This document shows positions 1 to 8,062 of a stretch of 64,000 nucleotides of DNA, one piece after another. A program made the position numbers and the translations under genes. Below the pieces are notes generated by a model that saw only the letters and a list, made by a program, of their open reading frames with translations, did no database searches and was not told where the DNA came from. Source of the stretch: Actinomycetota bacterium (lineage in GTDB: Bacteria > Actinomycetota > Acidimicrobiia > Acidimicrobiales > Poriferisodalaceae); assembly GCA_014238065.1 (NCBI GenBank), contig JABABU010000021.1, forward strand, positions 38,781 to 102,780. Reading direction: 5' to 3'. Positions within the stretch are counted from its first letter, which is position 1. The number at the start of each line of letters is the position of its first letter.

Positions 1-405
1 GCTTCGCTGCCTTGGTCGACCAGGTTCGCCACAATCCTGATGGGTTGGCCGGGCGACTCGCTGGAGCGGATCTCTTCGAGCGGACTGCGCAATGGGACTG
101 ATGATGTCTGGACAGTGGCCAGAACCTGGCCGATCTCCGAGGCGTTCTTCCCGCCTTTCGAAGAGGCGACTTTTGTCGAGTTCGCTCGCCCTCTCGGGCT
201 GGGCCATAGCAACCGGCAAGTCGCGATCAATCAGGCTCTCACGTATCCGTTCTTGGATACACCCGAGGTGCGTAACACCCACCATGTGGCGGTTGCCGAC
301 CTGGGCGCTGATTTCATCGATTGGCAAGTGGTACGTCTGCACATCGATTTCACCACCGGGACCCCCGAGATCATGGCCGTAACCATCGAACAGTGGGACC
401 CGTAG
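1..405 (+). CDS. Hypothetical protein, C-terminal part (cut by window edge)
   Basis: The reading frame is open from base 1 without a stop before 405, so this is the C-terminal part of a longer gene that begins outside the window. An internal ATG at 40 exists but has no convincing ribosome site. The visible 134 residues are rich in aromatic residues (WPISEAFFPPFEE region) and have no transmembrane segment or catalytic motif that I recognise. It ends with IEQWDP, 25 bases before a strong hairpin terminator, which supports it being a real, transcribed gene end. Function unknown. Confidence 0.5.
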   Translation, partial: ASLPWSTRFATILMGWPGDSLERISSSGLRNGTDDVWTVARTWPISEAFFPPFEEATFVEFARPLGLGHSNRQVAINQALTYPFLDTPEVRNTHHVAVADLGADFIDWQVVRLHIDFTTGTPEIMAVTIEQWDP

Positions 406-430
406 AAACAGCCAAACCCGAAAATGGAAG

Positions 431-456
431 AAGCCCGGCCCCGAAGGGCCGGGCTT
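431..456 (+). terminator. Intrinsic-type hairpin terminator
   Basis: A perfect 11-bp GC-rich stem (431-441 with 446-456) closes a CGAA tetraloop directly after the stop codon at 405. The 3' flank is only moderately T-rich, as is usual in actinobacteria. Confidence 0.8.
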
Positions 457-457
457 G

Positions 458-488
458 TGTTCCTGTCAGCGGGCGGTTGACAGGAACA
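458..488. repeat. Perfect 11-bp inverted repeat next to the terminator
   Basis: TGTTCCTGTCA at 458-468 is exactly complementary in reverse to 478-488, with a 9-nt GC-rich spacer. It begins two bases after the terminator hairpin. It lies between two genes whose 3' ends face each other, so a second terminator for the minus-strand gene is the simplest reading. A protein-binding dyad is the alternative. Confidence 0.6.
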
Positions 489-506
489 GTCCAAGTGGAT
501 CCGCAT

Positions 507-782
507 TCAGCGTGATTTCACCGGGATCGGGACGAGAGTGTTGTCGAGCACATGGGCTTGAAGCTCGAGTTCGGCCGCTCGCCGACGGAGGGCATCTGCA
601 AGCGGGGCGAGCCCAACATCGGCATCTCTGCGGAGTTGTCTGGCTCGTGCCCGAAGACGGCGCGACCTGGGGGAGGACACTGCGCGCGCCGCTTCGGACA
701 CGGCCTTCTGGTACGGCGATTCCGCAGGTGGGCTGCCGAGGATGGGGTGCACTCTGCACCGAAGATCTTGAGCTGTGGTCAT
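507..782 (-). CDS. Small helical Arg/Ala-rich hypothetical protein
   Basis: A 91-residue protein starting at an ATG at 782, preceded by GGCAGG about 6 bases upstream. An in-frame ATG 18 bases further upstream lacks such a site. The sequence has high third-position GC like its neighbours. From about residue 25 to 80 it is predicted by eye to be strongly helical and Ala/Arg/Leu-rich (KAVSEAARAV, RRRAAELELQAHVL), suggesting a coiled coil. No family is recognised. It converges on the partial gene at the window edge and is divergent from the metalloprotease at 953. Confidence 0.45.
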   Translation of the reverse strand: MTTAQDLRCRVHPILGSPPAESPYQKAVSEAARAVSSPRSRRLRARARQLRRDADVGLAPLADALRRRAAELELQAHVLDNTLVPIPVKSR

Positions 783-821
783 GAAGTACCTGCCTTCCAT
801 TGCCAGGTGTCACCCCGTTTA

Positions 822-899
822 ACGCATTGATGCGTCGGAGAGTTCCGCCGTGATTCCTGAAACGCTCCGAATCGGTGAGACATGTGCCACACCTGTGGC
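822..899. promoter_or_regulatory. Two dyad-symmetric sites in a divergent promoter region
   Basis: ACGCAT-TG-ATGCGT (822-835) and GCCACA-CC-TGTGGC (886-899) are perfect 6-bp dyads with 2-nt centres. They lie in the 170-bp interval between the minus-strand small gene (start 782) and the metalloprotease (start 953). Size and symmetry fit operator sites for a dimeric repressor, but no regulator is identified. Confidence 0.35.
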
Positions 900-952
900 C
901 CACTCACCACGTGCTGTGAAGTACGGTCGCTGTCCGTGAAAGACAGCAGTCG

Positions 953-3178
953 GTGAGGGTTCCAGCGGTGCACCATGGGACGAGGCGTCTGCTCATAGCT
1001 GGTCTCATCATGTTTGTACCTCCGGTGCTGTTCGCTTCGTCAGCCCTGGCACAAGAGGCCGAAGATCCAGCTGGCGAAGAGATCGTCGATAACGTCGATC
1101 GACTCACGATCGATGACATCGAACCCGGCGATTGTTTTCCCGCAGTGACCCTTCCCGGACGCTCGGTCGAGTGTCGATTTCCCCTGTCGACTCCCGGCCT
1201 CGTCGCCGATCGGTTCGAGTTGCCGATCGTTGCCGATCTCGACGTCTCGTTCGACGACGAGAACCCTGCGACGTGCCGCGTCGAAGTCCACGAACTCGTG
1301 TGCGAAGCGGTCGAAGCGTTCTACCGGTTCGGAACTTCCGAAGTCGGAATCAGGTTTGGCTTCGGGGAAACGAGCCAACTCGCGTCATTCGAGGTTCGCG
1401 ATCCATTCGACTACGCCATCGACGCCTCGGTCGTCGGCCGTGAACCGATCGTGACCCAGGGACGCCCGCTGGTGCTCAACGTCCGTCCGTTGTCGAGCGA
1501 GAATCAACCGGCGGCATGGGTGATGGTTCGCGATCGCAGTCGCCGCGAACTCATCGAGGCCGTTCCTGTTGCTCGGAACGGAACGACCACGTGGCCCGAC
1601 ACGATCATCGAGGCGCCTTCTGCTCCAGGCCGGTACACCGCCGAGTTGTGCATCGGCGAAGAGACAGGGAGCTGCGAAAGCGTCCCTGGCGTGTTCTCGT
1701 TCCAAGTCATCGAGCCAGAACTCCGCGAGCTGATCGAGGGTCACAACCGGGTGAAGGCGTCGCGAATCAACCTGGTCTTCGCCGGCAGCGGGTTTCCCGA
1801 TTCCGCGAAACTCGTTGAGGTGGCTGTCGGCTTGCTGAGCCTCGACGGTCCGGTTCCGATCGATGTCGACGGCAGAGCGGTTGGGACAACTGCAGAAGAG
1901 GTCGATCCGGAACAGGTCTTCGATCTTGCATGGGGTCCGTTCGCGATAGAGCCACTCAGGTCGAGCAAGAAACTGTTCAACTTCTGGTACATCGAAGACG
2001 ACATCAGAGACGTCAGGGCGTTGTTCCACAACGCTCACCCCGAGTTCGCACGACAGGATGAACTGGCAGGATTCGATCTCGATCACGTGTCGATTATCAG
2101 CATCGACTATGAGACCGACGGTCGATATGGTCGGTCGGAAGCCAACTGGACGTCATTTCTACTCTCGGAGGATGTACCGCGCGTCAACGACGTGGAGTTC
2201 GCAGGGATCTACCTGTGGGTCGACGGTTTCTGGCCCTACGGTGCCGCCGACACTCTGACTCACGAGCTGGGGCATGCCCTGTTCGATCTGCGCGACGAAT
2301 ACTCCGAGAACACTCGGGATGTGCAGTTCGGGTATCCGAATTGCGCCGAAGGGCTCGAACAGGCTTTCGAGTGGTGGGGTGACGATGTCGGAAGTGTCGA
2401 CCCCTTTGTGCACACCTACATCGAGACTCAGCAGCGATTCGGCCTCTGGGTTCCTCCCGATCTGGTCGAGAAGATCACCATCGGCTTCGAGCTAGGTGGT
2501 TGTTATGGAGGTGGCGAGGAGGTGGTGCGGCCCAGCTCCGACTCGATCATGAACAGCGAGACCCCGGTCTTCGGGACGGTGAATCGGAGGCGGGTCGAGG
2601 ATCTCCTCGATCTCTTCGACGGACGGGCGCCACTGACTGACTACGACGAGTTGACGGTCGGATGTCTCCCAGGAAGCGTTGCGGTCCCTGGTCGTGTCGT
2701 TCGGTGCTCTGGGTCCCTGGCCGAAGGCATCGACGCGCCGGCCGCGGGGCTGGGCATCCTGGTAGGTGGGCGCATGGGACAATGCAACGCTGCTGAGCCC
2801 GACGATCTTGGAGTTCGTTCTGTGTCCTGTGATGGTGTTGAACTGCGCGGCGAAGGGCCATGGACCGTTTCGGTGTCTATCGACGGCGAGTTGGCCAGCT
2901 TCCTGACGAGGATCGACAACCCGCTCGCGGGGGTACCCCGTTTTGCAGGAGTAACTGCAGAAGTCGACGGGTCGACGGAATCGACCGAATTGCAGACCGA
3001 CACCACCGAAGGAACCGTGTCGGCGGTCACCGGTGACGGCTCGACGTCGGTCCCCTGGTCGATCGCGGCGGCGCTGTTCGCGGCCTTTTTCATCGCGGTC
3101 GGCGGTTATCTGTGGTCGCGAGCTGGGAGAAAGGGCCGCTCTGTCAAAGACGACCATGAGGGGTCGAGTCCCGACTGA
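953..3178 (+). CDS. Membrane-anchored M64-like zinc metalloprotease
   Basis: A 741-residue protein with an N-terminal signal segment (about residues 12-34, ending FASSALAQ), a long extracellular region and one C-terminal transmembrane helix near residues 703-722 followed by a basic stop-transfer RAGRKGR. The zinc-peptidase motif HELGHALFDLRDEY lies at residues 437-450. HEXGH followed by DEY is the pattern of peptidase family M64 (IgA-peptidase-like). His437, His441 and Glu438 would be zinc ligands and catalytic base. Several Cys residues suggest disulfides. The GTG start overlaps a TGA stop (GTGA) of a six-codon frame. The protein would act at the outer face of the membrane; the substrate is unknown. 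Confidence 0.8.
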   Translation: MRVPAVHHGTRRLLIAGLIMFVPPVLFASSALAQEAEDPAGEEIVDNVDRLTIDDIEPGDCFPAVTLPGRSVECRFPLSTPGLVADRFELPIVADLDVSFDDENPATCRVEVHELVCEAVEAFYRFGTSEVGIRFGFGETSQLASFEVRDPFDYAIDASVVGREPIVTQGRPLVLNVRPLSSENQPAAWVMVRDRSRRELIEAVPVARNGTTTWPDTIIEAPSAPGRYTAELCIGEETGSCESVPGVFSFQVIEPELRELIEGHNRVKASRINLVFAGSGFPDSAKLVEVAVGLLSLDGPVPIDVDGRAVGTTAEEVDPEQVFDLAWGPFAIEPLRSSKKLFNFWYIEDDIRDVRALFHNAHPEFARQDELAGFDLDHVSIISIDYETDGRYGRSEANWTSFLLSEDVPRVNDVEFAGIYLWVDGFWPYGAADTLTHELGHALFDLRDEYSENTRDVQFGYPNCAEGLEQAFEWWGDDVGSVDPFVHTYIETQQRFGLWVPPDLVEKITIGFELGGCYGGGEEVVRPSSDSIMNSETPVFGTVNRRRVEDLLDLFDGRAPLTDYDELTVGCLPGSVAVPGRVVRCSGSLAEGIDAPAAGLGILVGGRMGQCNAAEPDDLGVRSVSCDGVELRGEGPWTVSVSIDGELASFLTRIDNPLAGVPRFAGVTAEVDGSTESTELQTDTTEGTVSAVTGDGSTSVPWSIAAALFAAFFIAVGGYLWSRAGRKGRSVKDDHEGSSPD

Positions 3179-3219
3179 CGGGTGAAGTTCGGGTTGTTCC
3201 CAGGTGTCAGAATGTCAAG

Positions 3220-4230
3220 GTGCCAACGCGGAAACTGACATCAGTCGAGGGGTTCATCGTCGAGGATCTCCCGGGAGCAGACTGTTCGGCTGGTCCTGTC
3301 AGACTTGGCGCAAAGTTGATTGCATCGAATGCGATCAACTACGCGCGTGAGATCACCTACGCCCTGGCCTCGCTCGAGCAGCAGCGCGGCGGTATGACGA
3401 TCGGTCTCAAAGTCGAACCGGACCGTCGCGATGCAGCGGTTGCGGCTGTCAGCGACGAGTTCGCCGAGGATCTCGCGGCAGGACGTTTCGCCGTTGACCC
3501 TGGTCTTCGTATGTCTCGCCGGCAACTTGGCGGTCTTGTCGCCGGTGATCCGCGTAATTCGCTCGCCATCGACAGCGGCGAGGAGCTCAGAGCTCTTGGA
3601 GCTGCTGTGATCGCGAACCATCTCGTCGGTCTCGAAGGGCGCACGGTCGCCATCGAAGGCGTGGCGAACGGCGGGGTCGCCCTTGCGATTGAAGTCGAAC
3701 GACTCGGCGGTTCCGTTGGCAGAATCTCCACGACGAAGGGTTGTGTGAGCGGCTCGTTCAGAGCCGGTGACATTGCCGCGGCAGTCGCCGAGCATGGTGC
3801 CGATGCTCCGGGTTCGTTGGGCGAGGTCGAAAAACCGTGGTCGGTGTGGCGCAGCTCCGGCGTCGACCTGATCTTCTGCGGATCAGCGGCTGGCGCGCTG
3901 AGCGCGGCCGGAGCGCCAGCGGTCGGCACGATGCCCGTCGTCGGGACGACGGTCGCGTGCGTTGCAACGAAGGCGCTGGCGATCCTCAAGGCGGCCGGTT
4001 CGCCGGTGACGCCTGGTTTTCTCGCCTCACTGGGCGAACACGCCGTCGCGTTCGATACGGCGATCGACTCGCTCGATGTTGCTCGTTCCAGGACCGAAGC
4101 GGTCGTTTCTGCTGTGTTCGGCGAAGTCGCGCACCATGCCGATGGGCCCTTCGTCGCTGCGTGCCTGCGAGCCGAAGCGTTCATGCGCTCGTGGGCCGAT
4201 GATGTTCCCTTCGGTCGACCGATGGCCTGA
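3220..4230 (+). CDS. Degenerate Glu/Leu/Phe/Val dehydrogenase-like protein
   Basis: This 336-residue protein has the two-domain layout of the glutamate/leucine dehydrogenase family: an N-terminal dimerisation-type region (to about residue 125) and a Rossmann half starting near TVAIEGVANGGVALAIEV. The catalytic signature of the family, a PxGGxKGG lysine motif present in the true paralog at 13651-14952, is replaced here by LEQQRGGMTIGLKVEP. The conserved VEGANxPTT region is also eroded to VGTTVACVATKA. It is therefore probably not an amino-acid dehydrogenase and may be a binding or regulatory protein. The GTG start has no clear ribosome site. It is convergent with the deacetylase-family gene. 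Confidence 0.6.
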   Translation: MPTRKLTSVEGFIVEDLPGADCSAGPVRLGAKLIASNAINYAREITYALASLEQQRGGMTIGLKVEPDRRDAAVAAVSDEFAEDLAAGRFAVDPGLRMSRRQLGGLVAGDPRNSLAIDSGEELRALGAAVIANHLVGLEGRTVAIEGVANGGVALAIEVERLGGSVGRISTTKGCVSGSFRAGDIAAAVAEHGADAPGSLGEVEKPWSVWRSSGVDLIFCGSAAGALSAAGAPAVGTMPVVGTTVACVATKALAILKAAGSPVTPGFLASLGEHAVAFDTAIDSLDVARSRTEAVVSAVFGEVAHHADGPFVAACLRAEAFMRSWADDVPFGRPMA

Positions 4231-4241
4231 GACTGACGACG

Positions 4242-5279
4242 TCAGGCCCGTCCAGCGACCACCTCGGCGGCTCCTTCGACCACAGCGGTGCCGGGACCAC
4301 CTGAAGATGGCGCTTCCTCTTCGATGTCGATGTTGGCCAGCGCAGCAACGCTCGATGTCACCGACTGGCGAAGACCATCGAGCGAGTAGCCACCCTCGAG
4401 GAACAGCATGGTTCTCGCCGTCGAAGGAGCGAACGCTCGAAGTTTGTTCGTGAAGGACGCATAGTCGCCAGCGGTCATACCCATGTTCGACAACGGGTCG
4501 AGGTGATGTGCGTCGAATCCAGCAGATATCAGCAACCACGTCGGCTCGAGGTCGGCCGCGAGCGGCTCGATGACTCGGTCGATAGCGTCCCGGTAGACGT
4601 CTCCGGTTGCTCCTGAGGGCATGGCCAGGTTGGTGGTGGTACCCACAGCGTCGGGTCCGCCGCGTTCGTAGAGTCGTCCGCTGTGTGGGTAGTTGTCGGC
4701 TTCATGTAGGGAGACGAAGCTCACCCTCGGATCGTTCCAGAAGATGGCCTGCGTGCCGTTCCCGTGATGAACGTCCCAGTCGACGATCAACACACGCTCG
4801 CCCCGGTTGGCCAAGTGGGTGGCGGTGACCGCGACGTTGTTGAAGAGGCAGAACCCCATGGCCGTGTCGGCGGTGGCGTGATGTCCGGGAGGTCGTGCAG
4901 CGACGAAAGCGCCTTCGAGGTCGGGGTTGGCGTCGAGTAGTTCGACGCCGGTGAGCCCGGCTCCTGCAGCGTGGAGTGCTGCATCCCACGACCCCGCAGA
5001 CGTGAAGGTGTCCGGATCCACTTGACGGATGCCGGTCTCGACAGCGGTACGGATCTGATCGATGTGATCACGACGATGGACCGCTGCGAGCTCGGCATCG
5101 GTCGCTTGGCGTGCGGTATGTCGAGACAGCGAACCGCTGAGTCGTTCGTCATTGAGAGCATCTTCGACGCTCTTGATTCTGGCGACCGACTCAGGGTGAC
5201 CGTCCGGAGTGATGTGTCGACCCGACGACTCGTGTGTGACCACGACGACCGCCGGCGCCGACTGTGATTGGTTGTTCAT
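4242..5279 (-). CDS. Histone-deacetylase-family amidohydrolase (AcuC/APAH-like)
   Basis: A 345-residue protein with all hallmarks of the arginase-fold deacetylase family: RPPGHHA (active-site His133-His134), GFCLFNN, DWDVHHGNGTQ (zinc ligands Asp169 and His171), SAGFDAH (Asp256) and LEGGYS (Tyr298, transition-state tyrosine). Bacterial relatives deacetylate acetylated proteins, polyamines or small amides, and the sequence alone does not decide between these. It is cytosolic, with no signal peptide. The last 30 residues form an acidic, then Ala/Val-rich tail outside the catalytic fold. It is convergent with the dehydrogenase-like gene, with only about 11 bases between them. Confidence 0.9.
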   Translation of the reverse strand: MNNQSQSAPAVVVVTHESSGRHITPDGHPESVARIKSVEDALNDERLSGSLSRHTARQATDAELAAVHRRDHIDQIRTAVETGIRQVDPDTFTSAGSWDAALHAAGAGLTGVELLDANPDLEGAFVAARPPGHHATADTAMGFCLFNNVAVTATHLANRGERVLIVDWDVHHGNGTQAIFWNDPRVSFVSLHEADNYPHSGRLYERGGPDAVGTTTNLAMPSGATGDVYRDAIDRVIEPLAADLEPTWLLISAGFDAHHLDPLSNMGMTAGDYASFTNKLRAFAPSTARTMLFLEGGYSLDGLRQSVTSSVAALANIDIEEEAPSSGGPGTAVVEGAAEVVAGRA

Positions 5280-5473
5280 CGGGTCAGTCTGCCGAACTCA
5301 GGGTCTCGGTGTGACATCTACTCGCTGGTCGACGTCGGCGGTTCGATCAGAGCGTCGAGTCACACACGACGTTCACGGTGCCGTCGTTCTTCCTGGCGCC
5401 AGCCGTCGGGCCGATCGCAAGGGCCCCGACCTCGGAGAAACCATGTGACCTCACATAGAGCTCCGGTGAGCGT

Positions 5474-5479
5474 TACCGT
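5474..5479 (+). promoter_or_regulatory. -10 element TACCGT for a leaderless transcript
   Basis: TACCGT lies 6 nt before the GTG at 5486, the spacing expected if transcription starts at the start codon. No Shine-Dalgarno sequence is present. Confidence 0.45.
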
Positions 5480-5485
5480 CTGGAC

Positions 5486-5965
5486 GTGATCGACCTCGGG
5501 CCGAAGCAGCTTCCTCTCGGAACAGCGGTTCGGGCGATGAGGCCCCGCGACTGGGCCACGGCCGTTGGCGTTGCGGCTTTGACGTGGCTCGTGCTTGGCA
5601 TCCCGTCTGACATCGTGCCGAATCCGATCTTCGGCCGTCCGATCCCTGTGCGGGCGATCGACCACGTGATTCTGACCGTATCTGCGTTGCTCACGGGCCT
5701 GGTCTTCGGTCTGAGGTCACCGTCGAACGAGCTGACAGATGCCGAAGAGCGCCCACTGTTCGCTGGTGGCATCCTGACGTTCTTCGCGGTTGGTTGTCCT
5801 GTCTGCAATCGCTTCGTCGTGAGCTTGCTGGGGACCAGCGGGGCCTTGAACTGGTTCCGGCCGATCCAGCCCGTACTCGGGCTTGCCGCGGTCGGGCTGC
5901 TCGTCGTCGCCATCCGCCGCCGGCTCGCCGATCTGGCCGATCCGAGGTGCTCAGTTCCAGACTGA
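5486..5965 (+). CDS. Small integral membrane protein with CPVCN motif
   Basis: A 159-residue protein with about four hydrophobic helices (near residues 23-43, 58-76, 91-115 and 127-143) and the motif GCPVCNRFVV at about residues 106-115, inside or at the edge of the third helix. A membrane-embedded CxxC could be a redox disulfide or a metal site. I recall similar actinobacterial proteins only as uncharacterised. It is a single gene with its own leaderless promoter, 50 bp upstream of an acyl-CoA dehydrogenase on the same strand. Confidence 0.65.
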   Translation: MIDLGPKQLPLGTAVRAMRPRDWATAVGVAALTWLVLGIPSDIVPNPIFGRPIPVRAIDHVILTVSALLTGLVFGLRSPSNELTDAEERPLFAGGILTFFAVGCPVCNRFVVSLLGTSGALNWFRPIQPVLGLAAVGLLVVAIRRRLADLADPRCSVPD

Positions 5966-6018
5966 CTTCGAGTGCTAGCTAGAGTCGGCCCTGATCGCAG
6001 ATCGATGGGGGACATGAC

Positions 6019-7323
6019 ATGGCTTGGGATTTCGAGACCGAACCGGAGTTCGAGGCGAAGCTCGCGTGGATGCGTGAGTTCCTTGCGACGGAGATCATGC
6101 CGCTGGAAGGACTTCCAGTTGAGATCCAGAACGATCGCAACAAGATGGACGAGCTGACCGCGCCGCTGAAACAACAGGTGAGAGATCGGGACCTCTGGGC
6201 GGCTCACCTTCCTCCCGAGCTCGGAGGTGGCGGATTCGGCCAGGTGAAGCTCGGCCTGATGAACGAGATCCTCGGGCGCTGCGGACATGCACCGCGAATC
6301 TTCGGTGCCAACGCTCCGGACACCGGGAATGCTGAGCTGATCTCGCTCGGAGGCACTCCTGAGCAGAAGAAGAAGTGGATGGAGCCCCTGCTCGCCGGCG
6401 AGATGCGCAGCGCGTTCTCGATGACAGAACCAGACACCGCAGGTTCTGACCCGAAACTCCTGAAGACGAATGCGGTTCGCGATGGTGAAGAGTGGGTCAT
6501 CAACGGGAGAAAGTGGTTCACGTCCAACGGCTCCGTCGCCGATTTTCTCGTGTCCATGGTGGTCACGAATCCCGATGTGCACCCGTACCAGGGCTCTTCG
6601 ATGTTCATCGTCCCAACCGACACGGCTGGTCTGAACGTGGTTCGAGACGTTCCGGTCATGTCCCACCCCGATCACAAGACCGGCGAGCCTGGTGGCCACA
6701 GCGAGGTGATCTACGACAACGTCAGGATTCCGCACGCGAACCTCGTCGGAGGCGATGAAGGCATCGGCCAGGGTTTCGTTCTCGCCCAGAAGCGGCTCGG
6801 CCCAGGCAGGATCCATCACGCGATGCGTTGGCTCGGTCAAAGCCAGCGAGCCTTCGACATGCTGTGCGAACGGTCGGTGAGCAGGTACACGCACGGCTCG
6901 TACCTCGCCGAGAAGCAGATGATCCAAGACTGGGTAGCCACGAGTTACGCCGAGATGCAGGCTGCCCGCCTCCTGACCCTTCAGGCCGCGTGGCACATGG
7001 ACAAATTCGGGGCTTCGGAAAGTCGGGTCGAGATCGCCATCATCAAGTTCTACGGGGCGCAGGTGTTGTACAACGTCATCGACAGGGCGATACAGGCTCA
7101 CGGCGCCCTTGGAGTGTCAACCGACATGCCCCTCGAGCTGATGTATCGGGCTGCCCGTGCCGCCCGCATCTATGACGGCCCCGATGAGGTTCACAAGGTC
7201 ACCGTGGCCAGGAAGCTGCTGAAGAACTACAGCCCCGTCGAGGACATCCCATCAGAGCACAGGGTGAATCGTGAGGCGGCTGCCAAGGCCAAGTTCGCTG
7301 ACATGCTCGATCAGTACGTCTGA
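6019..7323 (+). CDS. Acyl-CoA dehydrogenase family protein
   Basis: A 434-residue FAD-dependent acyl-CoA dehydrogenase. The start is supported by GGGGGAC five bases upstream. Recognisable parts are the N-terminal helical domain, the middle-domain FAD/substrate segment MTEPDTAGSDP and NGRKWFTSNG, and the C-terminal segment QAHGALGVSTDMPLE. The catalytic base region reads YDGPDEVH (residues 385-392), with Asp386 where short- and medium-chain enzymes have Glu. This is the pattern I know from ACAD10/11-type proteins. It would perform alpha,beta-dehydrogenation of an unknown acyl-CoA, passing electrons to ETF. Its 3' end overlaps the convergent lipoprotein gene by 13 bases. Confidence 0.9.
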   Translation: MAWDFETEPEFEAKLAWMREFLATEIMPLEGLPVEIQNDRNKMDELTAPLKQQVRDRDLWAAHLPPELGGGGFGQVKLGLMNEILGRCGHAPRIFGANAPDTGNAELISLGGTPEQKKKWMEPLLAGEMRSAFSMTEPDTAGSDPKLLKTNAVRDGEEWVINGRKWFTSNGSVADFLVSMVVTNPDVHPYQGSSMFIVPTDTAGLNVVRDVPVMSHPDHKTGEPGGHSEVIYDNVRIPHANLVGGDEGIGQGFVLAQKRLGPGRIHHAMRWLGQSQRAFDMLCERSVSRYTHGSYLAEKQMIQDWVATSYAEMQAARLLTLQAAWHMDKFGASESRVEIAIIKFYGAQVLYNVIDRAIQAHGALGVSTDMPLELMYRAARAARIYDGPDEVHKVTVARKLLKNYSPVEDIPSEHRVNREAAAKAKFADMLDQYV

Positions 7324-7949
7324 GTCGACAGTTCAGCCACGGGAAAGAATCCGATGAGCTCGGCGATGGCCATCGCGTGAGCTTCCAGCAGCTCGATCGA
7401 TGCGCGGCCACCGCCGCCTGGTGTCACGTCACTCGGTAAATCGCGCAGGGCGAACAAGCGGAAGAGATAGGCATGAGGGCTGTCGAGATCGGGAGGATCA
7501 GGCCCCACCCAGCCGAGATCTCCGAACCCGTTGAGCGCCTGGAGGGCTCCTGGCGGGACATCACCTTCGGCAAGCCCTCCCGTCGTCGGATCGAGACCCC
7601 AGATGACCCAATGCACGAAACCATCTGCGCTTGGGTCGGTGACCACGAGTGCCAACTCGACGGCGTCGATTGGCTGATTGATCCACTCGAGCGGGGGCGA
7701 GACGTTCGCTCCGTCGCGGGAGTAGTGGAACGGGATGTTCTCGTTCGGGCGGAACGCGGGGCTGCGGAGGGAGAATGAGACGTCGAGGTCGGTGAACAGA
7801 GACTCGGGCTCGGTGACCACCACCACTGGCGGCGGCGTGGCGCCGCCAGTGCCTGGCTCTCTGAGGGTCGTACCATCGGAGTCCGCGCAACCTGCACCGA
7901 CGAAGGCCATCGCAACCGCACTGGCATGGAGTAGAAAATGAGCTCTCAC
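7311..7949 (-). CDS. YbhB/YbcL-like (PEBP fold) lipoprotein
   Basis: A secreted lipoprotein: a short basic N-terminus, a hydrophobic stretch and a lipobox ending VGAGC near residue 21. A Pro/Thr linker then leads to a phosphatidylethanolamine-binding-protein-like domain, with the family segments SPPLEW, ALVVTDPSA, FVHWVIWGLDP and HAYLFRLFAL. Bacterial YbhB/YbcL proteins share the Raf-kinase-inhibitor fold and their ligands are poorly defined. A start at GTG 7949 gives a compact signal peptide; a longer GTG start at 7970 is possible. It converges on the acyl-CoA dehydrogenase with a 13-base overlap of coding ends. Confidence 0.8.
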   Translation of the reverse strand: MRAHFLLHASAVAMAFVGAGCADSDGTTLREPGTGGATPPPVVVVTEPESLFTDLDVSFSLRSPAFRPNENIPFHYSRDGANVSPPLEWINQPIDAVELALVVTDPSADGFVHWVIWGLDPTTGGLAEGDVPPGALQALNGFGDLGWVGPDPPDLDSPHAYLFRLFALRDLPSDVTPGGGGRASIELLEAHAMAIAELIGFFPVAELSTQTY

Positions 7950-8062
7950 GAGCGCAGTGTGGCACGTCACGCAGGCCTCGCTGGAGCAGTGGCAAGGTCG
8001 ACCCTCCCCAGTTTCAATGGCGCTCGGCCGATCGGTGGCTGAACCGGTGGGTGGTTGTGGGA

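Noticed and set aside
5473..7101. 542-codon minus-strand open frame
   Set aside because: It is antisense to the clear acyl-CoA dehydrogenase and the CPVCN protein; the translation is Arg/His-rich with no domain, typical of a high-GC shadow frame.
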